Of a DNA stretch of 14,896 nucleotides, positions 7,365-13,819 are shown piece after piece. The stretch lies in assembly GCA_021805275.1 (NCBI GenBank), contig JAJZFQ010000286.1, forward strand, positions 1 through 14,896. The letters are read 5' to 3'. The first letter of the stretch is position 1, and every line of letters begins with the position of its first letter. A program made the position numbers and the translations under genes. The notes below the pieces were generated by a model that saw only the letters and a list, made by a program, of their open reading frames with translations, was not told where the DNA came from and did no database searches. Source of the DNA: Pseudomonadota bacterium (GTDB taxonomy: Bacteria > Pseudomonadota > Gammaproteobacteria > Steroidobacterales > Steroidobacteraceae).

Positions 7365-7370
7365 TATACT
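7365..7370 (+). promoter_or_regulatory. Candidate -10 element for the RIO kinase operon
   Basis: TATACT (5 of 6 to the sigma70 -10 consensus) lies 95 bases before the RIO kinase start in an otherwise GC-rich region. No good -35 is found at 16-18 bases upstream, so the call is tentative. It would give a leader of about 85-90 nt. Confidence 0.3.
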
Positions 7371-7464
7371 GCGAAAGTCTGATCTCATGGCGCGCCCTCG
7401 TGTGCGCCCCCCCTCTGTCTAAAACACCAGCTTCGCGGGCCGAAAGACCGCGCCCACGGAGACC

Positions 7465-8316
7465 ATGAAAGTCCCTAAGGAATTGCAGCCATTAATCGAT
7501 GACGGCGTCATCGATGAAGTGATCCGTTCGCTCAAGAGCGGCAAGGAGGCGACCGTTTACGTCGTGCGCTCCGCAATGCACGTCCGCTGTGCGAAGGTCT
7601 ACCGGGACATGGCACAACGCAGCTTCCAGAAGCGCGCGGCGTACCAGGAGGGTCGCAAGGTCCGTGGCAGCCGCGAAAGCCGCGCCATGAATCGCAGCAC
7701 GCGATTCGGCCGCAAAGAGCAGGAGCGCGAGTGGAAAAATGCCGAAGTCGACGCGCTGTATCGACTCGTTGCGGCCGACGTGCGGGTCCCCAGACCCTTC
7801 GGCTATTTCAACGACGTGTTGATCATGGAGCTGGTCACAGACGCCTCCGGAGATCCCGCTCCGCGTCTCGGCGAAGTGGAACTGCAGCCCCAGGTGGCGC
7901 GCGAATATCACGACTTTCTCGTGCGCCAGATCGTGCGCATGCTGAGCCTGGGCCTGATTCACGGCGACCTCTCGGAATTCAACGTTCTGCTCGGCGCGCA
8001 GGGCCCGGTCATTATCGATCTGCCTCAGGTCGTCAACGCATCGAGCAACAACGCCGCGTTCGCCATGCTCGAGCGGGACGTCAACAACATCAAAGCCACG
8101 CTTGGCCGCTTTGCGCCCGAGCTGCTTGACACCGAGTTCGCCCGCGAGATGTGGGCGCTTTATGAAGCGGGCGAACTGCGCCCGGACAGCCTCCTCACGG
8201 GCATAGTGGCCCGGGAAGAGTCTATCGTGGACCCAGGCAACGTCATCCAAGTGATCGAGGACGCTCGGGAAGAAGCGATCCGCCGGCGCCTCGGCCGGGA
8301 AGAACGAGTTGAGTAA
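7465..8316 (+). CDS. RIO1-family serine kinase/ATPase
   Basis: 283 aa. RIO-kinase features are in order: nucleotide-binding segment LKSGKEATVY (23-32), the Lys of the N lobe in CAKVYR (Lys44), the catalytic loop HGDLSEFNVLL with Asp168 and Asn173, and the metal-binding segment IIDLPQ with Asp185. All key residues are present, so activity is expected. In archaea and eukaryotes RIO kinases act in small ribosomal subunit maturation; the bacterial role is poorly known. The start is supported by GGAG three bases upstream of the ATG. The stop is 5 bases before the DEAD-box helicase start, so the two form an operon, consistent with ribosome or RNA work. Confidence 0.92.
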   Translation: MKVPKELQPLIDDGVIDEVIRSLKSGKEATVYVVRSAMHVRCAKVYRDMAQRSFQKRAAYQEGRKVRGSRESRAMNRSTRFGRKEQEREWKNAEVDALYRLVAADVRVPRPFGYFNDVLIMELVTDASGDPAPRLGEVELQPQVAREYHDFLVRQIVRMLSLGLIHGDLSEFNVLLGAQGPVIIDLPQVVNASSNNAAFAMLERDVNNIKATLGRFAPELLDTEFAREMWALYEAGELRPDSLLTGIVAREESIVDPGNVIQVIEDAREEAIRRRLGREERVE

Positions 8317-8321
8317 ATTAC

Positions 8322-10136
8322 ATGAATGATGAGCAACGCCCGCCTGGCTTCAGTGAGCTCGGACTGAGCGCGCCGATCCTCGAGGCGCTGTCGGCCGTGG
8401 GCTATGAAACGCCCTCGCCGATCCAGGCGCAGACCATACCATTGCTCCTGTCCGGCGCTGACCTGCTGGGGCAGGCGCAGACCGGCACCGGTAAGACCGC
8501 AGCGTTCGCGCTGCCGGTGCTCGCCCAGATCGATCTGGCGCAGATGAGCCCACAGGCGCTCATCCTCGTGCCGACTCGCGAGCTCGCCATTCAGGTCGCG
8601 GAGGCGTTCCAGCGTTATGCGGCTTACTTGAAGGGCTTCCACGTGCTGCCGATCTATGGCGGCCAGAGCTATGTCCCGCAGCTCAAAGGTCTCAAGCGTG
8701 GCGCGCACGTGATCGTGGGCACGCCCGGGCGGGTTATGGACCACATGGCGCGGGGCATGCTGAAGCTCGACACCGTGCGTTTCATCGTGCTCGACGAGGG
8801 CGACGAGATGCTGCAGATGGGCTTCGTCGATGCGATTGAATCGATATTGCAGCAGGCGCCACCGCAGCGGCAGATTGCGCTGTTCTCCGCGACGCTGCCC
8901 CCGGCAATCCGCCGACTTGCCCATACGCACATGCGCGAGCCGGCGCAGATCACCATCCAGAACAAGGCGAGCACGACACCGAAGATTCGCCAGCGCTATT
9001 GGCTGGTCAGCGGCGTGCACAAGCTCGATGCGCTCACGCGGGTCCTGGAGGCGGAGCGCTTCGAGGCCATGCTGGTCTTCGTGCGCACGAAGCTCGAAAC
9101 GACGGAGCTGGCCGAACGGCTCGAGGCGCGCGGCTTCAACGTTGCGGCGCTGCACGGGGATATCCCGCAGCAGCAGCGTGAGCGCACGATCGCCCGACTG
9201 AAAGCAGGTCAGGTCGACATCGTCGTTGCCACTGACGTGGCCGCGCGCGGTCTCGACGTCGAACGCATCTCGCACGTCGTCAACTACGACATTCCGTACG
9301 ACTCACAGACCTACATTCACCGCATCGGCCGCACGGGCCGGGCGGGACGCAACGGGGAAGCGATCCTGTTCGTCTCACCGCGCGAGCGCAACATGCTGCA
9401 CGTCATCGAGCGCGCCACCCGGCTGCCCATCGAACGGATGGAGCTGCCCAGCGTCGCAGACGTTAATGAGCAGCGCATCCACAAATTCAAGGACACCCTG
9501 GCCAACGCGGTGCGCAGCGGGGAAGGCAAGATATTCCAGCCGCTGATCGAACAGGTCGAGCGCGAGCAGAACCTGCCCGCCGTCGAACTCGCCGCGGCGC
9601 TCGCCAGCCTGCTTCAGGGACCGGCCCCATTCCTGCTGAGCCCGAGCCCTGGCGCACCGCAGTCGGTATCCTCTCGGGAGTGGGCCGACGGGGAATCGGA
9701 GCGCGGAACGGGCCGCTCCGCAGGCGATGACCGGCAGGCTTCGTCGGGGAAGCCGCGCCACAAGTCCCCGAAAGGCATTCGATTCGACACGTACCGCATC
9801 GAAGTGGGTCACGCTCACGGCGTTCAACCGGGGAACATCGTCGGCGCCATCGCCAACGAGGCCGGCATGGACGGCCGCAGCATCGGACACATCGATATTC
9901 GCGAGGACCACAGTTTTGTGGACCTTCCCGTGGGCATGCCGGAGGAGGTCTTCGACAATCTCCGGGCGGTACGGGTGCGGGGAACCGAGTTACGCATCAG
10001 CCGCGTCGAATCGAAGCCGGAGCGTTCTGATCGGCGTCCGCACGCCCATCGCTCCTCCGCGGCGCCGAAGCGCAAGGCAATGGCACCCCGGCAAGCTCAT
10101 GCGGCGAAAAGCCGCGGCAAGCCCCCGCGCCGCTAA
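8322..10136 (+). CDS. deaD: DEAD-box RNA helicase, DeaD/CsdA-like
   Basis: 604 aa. Both RecA lobes are complete: Q-motif region (Phe10 to Gln35), motif I AQTGTGKT (52-59), PTREL (84-88), TPGR (134-137), motif II DEGD (158-161), SAT (189-191), the second-lobe DVAARGLD (305-312) and HRIGRTGR (333-340). Residues about 487-563 form the DbpA/CsdA-type RNA-binding domain (TYRIEVGHAHGVQPGNIVGAI...), followed by a basic Arg/Lys/Ala tail. This layout matches DeaD/CsdA, which remodels structured RNA in ribosome assembly and mRNA decay, especially in the cold. The odd point is Gly in place of the usual Ala in the DEAD motif; the catalytic acids are kept. The start is 5 bases after the RIO kinase stop with little ribosome binding site, so translation is probably coupled. 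The TAA overlaps the stop of the opposing PAS fragment. Confidence 0.95.
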   Translation: MNDEQRPPGFSELGLSAPILEALSAVGYETPSPIQAQTIPLLLSGADLLGQAQTGTGKTAAFALPVLAQIDLAQMSPQALILVPTRELAIQVAEAFQRYAAYLKGFHVLPIYGGQSYVPQLKGLKRGAHVIVGTPGRVMDHMARGMLKLDTVRFIVLDEGDEMLQMGFVDAIESILQQAPPQRQIALFSATLPPAIRRLAHTHMREPAQITIQNKASTTPKIRQRYWLVSGVHKLDALTRVLEAERFEAMLVFVRTKLETTELAERLEARGFNVAALHGDIPQQQRERTIARLKAGQVDIVVATDVAARGLDVERISHVVNYDIPYDSQTYIHRIGRTGRAGRNGEAILFVSPRERNMLHVIERATRLPIERMELPSVADVNEQRIHKFKDTLANAVRSGEGKIFQPLIEQVEREQNLPAVELAAALASLLQGPAPFLLSPSPGAPQSVSSREWADGESERGTGRSAGDDRQASSGKPRHKSPKGIRFDTYRIEVGHAHGVQPGNIVGAIANEAGMDGRSIGHIDIREDHSFVDLPVGMPEEVFDNLRAVRVRGTELRISRVESKPERSDRRPHAHRSSAAPKRKAMAPRQAHAAKSRGKPPRR

Positions 10137-10503
10137 CGCAGCGGCTGTTCGCTCGCGGCTGCGGGCCGGTGCAATTGTGGGCGCCGCGGTGTCTTTGCGT
10201 GGAGGTTGGGGAGCGGCACGCCGGCCAGCCCCTGCGGTGCATACCCCAGCAGGCCGGCGGCGCGTGCGTTGAGGAGCAGGGCGGTGCCGGTGGCATCAAC
10301 GGCCAAGCCCGCATCCGTCATCGAATCGAGCCGCTCGTGGACGCGGCCCTGCAGCCATTTCGTCCCATCGGTCACGACCGGTTGCCTACTCCTCCGCAGT
10401 TGCTCCTGATCCTTACAGTCCCAACCGACCGTCCCTGCCGCGAATCGATCGATACCATGAGACGCCGGAAGCCATCCGCGTGCGGTATTTCGAGCGTCGA
10501 CTC
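10133..10503 (-). pseudogene. PAS-domain fragment
   Basis: The clear part (translated from a GTG at 10375, 80 codons) contains the first half of a PAS sensor domain: RVHERLDSMTDAGLAVD, then TALLLNARAAGLLGY and LAGVPLPNLHA, with the hallmark Asn, Leu-Gly-Tyr and Gly-x-P positions. The second half of the PAS core and any kinase, GGDEF or other output domain are absent; the frame ends at 10133 on top of the helicase stop codon. Upstream the frame continues without a start to a TGA at 10502-10504 (reading WLPASHGIDRF, GWDCKDQEQLRRSRQ). GGAGGAG lies 12 bases upstream of the GTG, so a short stand-alone PAS protein cannot be excluded, but a gene remnant is more likely. Confidence 0.5.
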
Positions 10504-11033
10504 AGCGCCGGTCCGGATCGCTGTCGGCTAACAACATGTCCCGGGCTTTCTGGCGATCCGGGCGCAGGCTCGTGCCGGCGCCGATGATCGTTGCCTCCTT
10601 GCGTGGAATCCACACCCGATCTCGCCGCCGTGACGACGGCCTGCCGCGGCCGACCGAAAACACCGAGGCGCGGCCCGAAGTCGCGGTGAGGACGACACAG
10701 CAGTTCGCCGTGACATTAAGAAAGCGCATTCTCCATGCCTGTCCGAGCGGACATTTGGCGACGATGCCGCCTGCGGCGGCGACCGGTACGAATCTTAAGA
10801 AGCGATCCCCACCGACCGAGGCTGCGACCGCACGACTCTCTCGTATTCCGATACCTCTGGATGACTGTGGCGGGGATGGCGCCCACCCACGATCCAAGCG
10901 AATGGGCCGCTGGCGCCGGGAGGGATGACGTCCTCGCGGGCGGCGCCCCCCGATGATCCGGAGGCGAACCGCACGTCATCGAGATCGAGTGCTTTGCCAG
11001 TCGCAAGAAACGTGCACTGCCAGTACCCGACAC
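10504..11033. other. Stretch without a convincing gene
   Basis: Open frames on both strands lack domains and good starts. The PAS frame is also open above its TGA, from 10502 to 10897, with an internal ATG at 10729 giving 75 codons (VWIPRKEATIIGAGTSLRPD...). This may be a continuation of the decayed gene or chance. A 7-bp direct repeat TGCCAGT occurs at about 10995-11001 and 11019-11025, just before the ArsR promoter; its meaning is unclear. Confidence 0.35.
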
Positions 11034-11063
11034 TTGACAGGCAAGAGTCCTATTGCCTATTAT
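11034..11063 (+). promoter_or_regulatory. Sigma70-type promoter of the arsR-SRPBCC operon
   Basis: TTGACA (11034-11039, perfect -35) and TATTAT (11058-11063, 5 of 6 to the -10 consensus) are separated by 18 bases. Transcription would begin near 11070. That is downstream of an in-frame ATG at 11053 and upstream of the ATG at 11092, so it decides the ArsR start. Confidence 0.85.
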
Positions 11064-11085
11064 TAAGGCAAGTAATTTATTGCCT
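11039..11085. promoter_or_regulatory. Double operator for the ArsR-type repressor
   Basis: Two copies of the palindrome AGGCAA-N8-TTGCCT lie at 11039-11058 and 11066-11085, separated by 7 bases (27-base period). All four 6-base half-sites are perfect. The first copy touches the last base of the -35, fills the spacer and reaches the first base of the -10; the second covers the expected transcription start. This is the layout of a tight autorepression site for a dimeric ArsR protein, possibly two dimers. Confidence 0.85.
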
Positions 11086-11091
11086 ATAGAG

Positions 11092-11424
11092 ATGACGGGA
11101 CGCGACGATACCGACGCATTGTTCAGGGCGCTCGCCGACCCCAGTCGGCGCCGGCTCCTGGATCTGCTGCATGCACACGACGGGCGGACGCTGAATGAGC
11201 TGTGCGAACACCTGGACATGACTCGACAGGGCGTGACGCAGCATCTGCATGTTCTGGAGTCGGCGAATCTCGTCGCGGCCGTGCGGCGCGGCCGCGAAAA
11301 GCTGCACTTCCTCAATCCGGTCCCGTTGCAGGAAATCTACGAGCGCTGGATCGCCAAATTCGAGAAGCCGCGCCTGAAGGCGCTGGCCGATCTGAAGAGA
11401 CGACTGGAGAAGACCCATGGCTAG
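11092..11424 (+). CDS. ArsR/SmtB-family transcriptional repressor (SdpR-like)
   Basis: 110 aa from the ATG at 11092. The frame is open to an earlier ATG at 11053, but that lies within the promoter/operator, and family members begin just before LFRALADPSRRRLLDLL as here. The winged helix spans about 8-80: RTLNELCEHLDMTRQGVTQHLHVLESANLV holds the recognition helix, followed by the wing VRRGREKLHFLN. The only Cys (38) and absence of clustered His/Asp argue against a metal sensor; it fits the SdpR/PadR-neighbour type that regulates an SRPBCC gene. It overlaps the next gene by 8 bases. It likely represses its own operon through the two palindromes upstream; the inducing signal is unknown. Confidence 0.93.
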   Translation: MTGRDDTDALFRALADPSRRRLLDLLHAHDGRTLNELCEHLDMTRQGVTQHLHVLESANLVAAVRRGREKLHFLNPVPLQEIYERWIAKFEKPRLKALADLKRRLEKTHG

Positions 11425-11884
11425 ATCAACGTTCCTCTACGTCACCTATATCCGTACCACCCCGCAGCGGCTCTGGTCGGCACTGACCAGTGACGCGCAG
11501 TTCATGGAGCGCTACTGGTTCGGCACGCACTGCGAGAGCCACTGGACCGCGGGGTCCCCGTGGAAGATGGTGCGCCCAGATGGCATCGTCACCGACGCCG
11601 GCGAAATTCTCGAATCCGACCCGCCGCGACGGCTGGTAATTCGATGGATGCACCAGAACCGGCCCGAAATCAAAGTTGAGGGCGAATCGCGCTGTGTCAT
11701 CGAGCTCGAGCCGAACGGAGCAGCGGTCAAACTCACCATCACCCACAGCGTCGAGCGCGAGCCGTCGCAATTGATCACGGCGGTGTCCGGCGGGTGGCCG
11801 AAGATCCTCTCGAATCTCAAGTCCTTGCTGGAGACTGGCGACGTCGCGCTTCAGGACGCCCACCAGACCGAATGCGCTCGCTGA
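11417..11884 (+). CDS. SRPBCC (AHSA1/START-like) domain protein
   Basis: 155 aa, a single SRPBCC domain. It shows the family pattern: N-terminal strand YVTYIRTTPQRLWSALTSDAQFMERYWFG, a turn with GSPWKMVRPDG, then EILESDPPRRLVIRW and VIELEPNGAAVKLTITHS, and a final helix GGWPKILSNLKSLLE. The fold forms a hydrophobic pocket for a small ligand; the ligand is not predictable. The ATG lies inside the arsR 3' end (8-base overlap) with GGAG about 7 bases upstream. The ArsR plus SRPBCC arrangement is very common in bacteria, so the repressor and this protein probably respond to the same compound. The stop is 4 bases from the end of the converging gene. Confidence 0.92.
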   Translation: MARSTFLYVTYIRTTPQRLWSALTSDAQFMERYWFGTHCESHWTAGSPWKMVRPDGIVTDAGEILESDPPRRLVIRWMHQNRPEIKVEGESRCVIELEPNGAAVKLTITHSVEREPSQLITAVSGGWPKILSNLKSLLETGDVALQDAHQTECAR

Positions 11885-11888
11885 TCCC

Positions 11889-12644
11889 TTACCCGGGCAG
11901 CCGCCCGTCGGACGCCAGCTTTGCGGCCATGCCCTCGAATGCGGCCCAGGTCGCTCGCGCCAGCGCCCCGCCGACGCTGACCCGGCGCACTCCCGCGGCC
12001 GCCAGATCCGCCACCGCAGCGCCCGTACCGGAGAGGTTCGCATTCACCGGCTTGTCGAGCGATTTCACCAGACGCTCGATCACGCTGAGCTCCTTGATCC
12101 CCGGCGCATACAGGCAGTCCGCGCCCGCCCTGCTGTACGCGGCAAGCCGGGCGACCGTCATATCGAGGTCGGGTTGCCCCAGCCAGAATGCCTCGCAGCG
12201 CGCGACGAGGATCACGTCTTGCCTGCTCCGATCGATTGCCTCTCGCGCGGCGCGCACCCTGCGGACCGCCTCCTCGAGAGAGTAGAGCCCGGTGCCGAGG
12301 CGATCCTCGATCGACAGCCCTGCGACCCCGGTGTCGATGCAGCGCGTGACGTTATGCGCAACACCCTCGGGAGAGTCAGCGAAACCGGATTCGAAATCCG
12401 CGTTGAGCGGCAGATCGGTCGCGCCGACGAGAAAGCGCAGATGGCCCAGCACCTCGTCCACCGTCATTTCACCGTCGGCGCGTCCGAGCGCCCAGGCCGC
12501 CCCGGCACTCGTTGATGCGAGTGCCTTGAAGCCGAGCTTCGCCAGACGGATGGCACTGCCGCCGTCCCAGGGATTCGGCAACACGAAGCACCCGGATTGA
12601 TGCAGCGCCCGGAATGCGCTGCGACGTTCGGCAATGCTGCTCAT
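11889..12644 (-). CDS. Isocitrate lyase/PEP mutase-family protein
   Basis: 251 aa from the ATG at 12644 (MSSIAERR); the frame continues upstream but that part overlaps the preceding gene and is basic junk. The TIM-barrel family pattern is visible: FVLPNPWDGGSAI (20-32), ASTSAGAAWALG, NADFESGF (81-88), SIEDR (111-115), ILVARCEAF (145-153), CLYAPGI and RRVSVGGAL (220-228). The Cys-containing KKCGH/KRCGH loop of true isocitrate and methylisocitrate lyases is absent, so this is the short PEP mutase-like group, which includes C-C or P-C bond lyases and oxaloacetate decarboxylases; the substrate is unknown. It follows the CMD gene by 10 bases in an operon. Confidence 0.9.
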   Translation of the reverse strand: MSSIAERRSAFRALHQSGCFVLPNPWDGGSAIRLAKLGFKALASTSAGAAWALGRADGEMTVDEVLGHLRFLVGATDLPLNADFESGFADSPEGVAHNVTRCIDTGVAGLSIEDRLGTGLYSLEEAVRRVRAAREAIDRSRQDVILVARCEAFWLGQPDLDMTVARLAAYSRAGADCLYAPGIKELSVIERLVKSLDKPVNANLSGTGAAVADLAAAGVRRVSVGGALARATWAAFEGMAAKLASDGRLPG

Positions 12645-12654
12645 GCTCGCGCCC

Positions 12655-13113
12655 CTACTGCGCCGGCGGCGGGGTGAACCCCAGCGGTCCGGCAATCCGG
12701 TTCCAGGCGTTGACCGCAGCGACGGCGAGCGTCAGGCGCCAGAACCCGTGCTCGCCGAAGGCCGCCCGCGCCGCCTCACGCACGGCAGCGAGTTCACCGT
12801 GCCGGGTGAGATCGGTCAGTGCCTCGGCCCATGCCAGCGCAGCGCGCTCTTGCGCCGTGAACCCCGGGGCCTCGCGCCACACCGCCAGCTGATCGAGCCT
12901 GCTTTGAGCAATACCGGCCTGGCGCGCCCAATTCACATGCAGTTGCAGACAGAACGCACAGCCATTGAGCTGGGAGGCGCGCACCTTCACCAGTTCCAGA
13001 AGACCTTTGTCCATATCCTGGGCGGCGCTCTGGCTGAGCGCACGCAGCGCCGCAATCGCCTCCGGGAAGTGCTCTGCGAACTGTTCGAACTCGACCGGCT
13101 GCGACCCGCTCAT
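12655..13113 (-). CDS. Carboxymuconolactone decarboxylase family protein (AhpD-like)
   Basis: 152 aa from the ATG at 13113, supported by GAGGAG 6-8 bases upstream. The AhpD-type active site is complete: Glu40 in LLELVKVRAS, then Cys52 and Cys55 in NGCAFC and His59 in LQLH, with the usual spacing (E-x11-CxxC-x3-H). Such proteins are alkylhydroperoxidase-like thiol reductases; many are called CMD family with unknown substrate. It is first in the operon with the PEP mutase-like gene and divergent from the MarR gene, with a palindrome between them. A redox or organic peroxide role fits the MarR context but is inferred. Confidence 0.93.
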   Translation of the reverse strand: MSGSQPVEFEQFAEHFPEAIAALRALSQSAAQDMDKGLLELVKVRASQLNGCAFCLQLHVNWARQAGIAQSRLDQLAVWREAPGFTAQERAALAWAEALTDLTRHGELAAVREAARAAFGEHGFWRLTLAVAAVNAWNRIAGPLGFTPPPAQ

Positions 13114-13158
13114 GACTCGCTCCTCGACAACACGCGCACGCCCCGCAATTGCTTTTCT

Positions 13159-13187
13159 CAGGGCCCGAATATAGTATTCGTGCCCTG
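13159..13187. promoter_or_regulatory. Probable MarR operator in the divergent promoter region
   Basis: A 29-bp palindrome with arms CAGGGCCCGAATA (13159-13171) and TATTCGTGCCCTG (13175-13187), matching at 12 of 13 pairs around a TAG centre. It lies between the CMD start (13113) and the MarR start (13208). Possible -10 boxes lie within it on both strands (TATAGT at 13170-13175 on plus; TACTAT on minus with TTGCGC 18 bases upstream), so binding would block both promoters. Length and symmetry fit MarR dimers. Confidence 0.8.
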
Positions 13188-13207
13188 ATATTATGCGCAA
13201 GGGAAAA

Positions 13208-13819
13208 ATGACCATGGATCGTGCGGGGGTGGCTGCGCCGAGGATCCCGCAAGTGGGCGAAGGCAAACGCGGCGAGGGCGGTTACTTTGGCTACCTGCTG
13301 CGCCAAGCCGCCAACGCCCAGCGGCGCCGAATGGACCGGACGCTCGCATCCGTGGGTCTGACACATCCCCAGTTCCTGGTCATGACCATGATCCGCGCCT
13401 ACCCCGGATGCTCGAATGCCGACATCGCCCGTCTCGCGATGCTAACGCCACAGACGGTGCACGCCATCATCTCGACGCTGTCCTTGAAGGGCCTCGCGGC
13501 ACGCCGGCCGGATCGCGCGCACGGCCGCATCGTGAACATCGAACTGACGCAGACGGGCTCGGCACTGCTCGATGCTGGACGCTCGCGGGCATTGGCACTG
13601 GAGTGCGACCTTCAGCAGATGCTGAGTGCCGCGCAAGCTCGGGTGGTTCGCCGCTGGCTGGTCCGGGTGGCCAGCGATGTGCCGGCAGAGACGTCCGGCT
13701 CAATCCGGTCGGGCGCTGCGGTGAGATCCCCCGCCGTCCCTCGCGCCGCCGTGCGGCAACGGGCCGTTCCACCGGCCGCAGCCCGCAGGCTCCGGCGCGG
13801 CGCTCAAGGCAGCGGATGA
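13208..13819 (+). CDS. MarR-family transcriptional regulator
   Basis: 203 aa from the ATG at 13208, chosen for AAGGGA 3 bases upstream; the ATG at 13193 lies at the edge of the operator and another is at 13214. The winged helix covers about 45-130: LASVGLTHPQFLVMTMIRAYPGCSNADIARLAMLTPQTVHAIISTLSLKGLAARRPDRAHGR (helices, recognition helix, wing with Arg-Arg and the Asp-Arg pair) and IVNIELTQTGSALLDAG. The dimer helices flank it. Residues after about 160 form an unusual Ala/Arg/Pro-rich tail of some 40 aa that runs into the converging gene. It likely represses itself and the CMD/PEP mutase-like operon through the palindrome; the ligand is unknown. Confidence 0.93.
   Translation: MTMDRAGVAAPRIPQVGEGKRGEGGYFGYLLRQAANAQRRRMDRTLASVGLTHPQFLVMTMIRAYPGCSNADIARLAMLTPQTVHAIISTLSLKGLAARRPDRAHGRIVNIELTQTGSALLDAGRSRALALECDLQQMLSAAQARVVRRWLVRVASDVPAETSGSIRSGAAVRSPAVPRAAVRQRAVPPAAARRLRRGAQGSG

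Noticed and set aside
7492..8250. 252-codon minus-strand frame inside the RIO kinase gene, and a 371-codon one at 8160-9275
   Set aside because: Both are long antisense frames typical of GC-rich genes; the opposite strand encodes clear kinase and helicase motifs.
10137..10163. CGCAGC/GCTGCG hairpin just after the helicase stop as a terminator
   Set aside because: The loop is 15 bases and there is no T-tract; it also lies in the PAS fragment frame.
146..10504. TGA read as an amino acid in this organism (in-frame TGAs at 293, about 5262 and 10502)
   Set aside because: TGA also ends clearly intact genes here, such as the SNF2, SWIM, VapB and SRPBCC genes at the expected ends, so nonsense mutations in decaying genes are the simpler explanation.
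11053..11091. ArsR start at the upstream ATG (13 extra residues)
   Set aside because: It lies within the promoter and operator, upstream of the expected transcript start, and adds residues not typical of the family.
10716..11315. 199-codon minus-strand frame over the arsR promoter and gene
   Set aside because: It is antisense to arsR, crosses a strong promoter, and has shadow-like Arg/Ser-rich composition.
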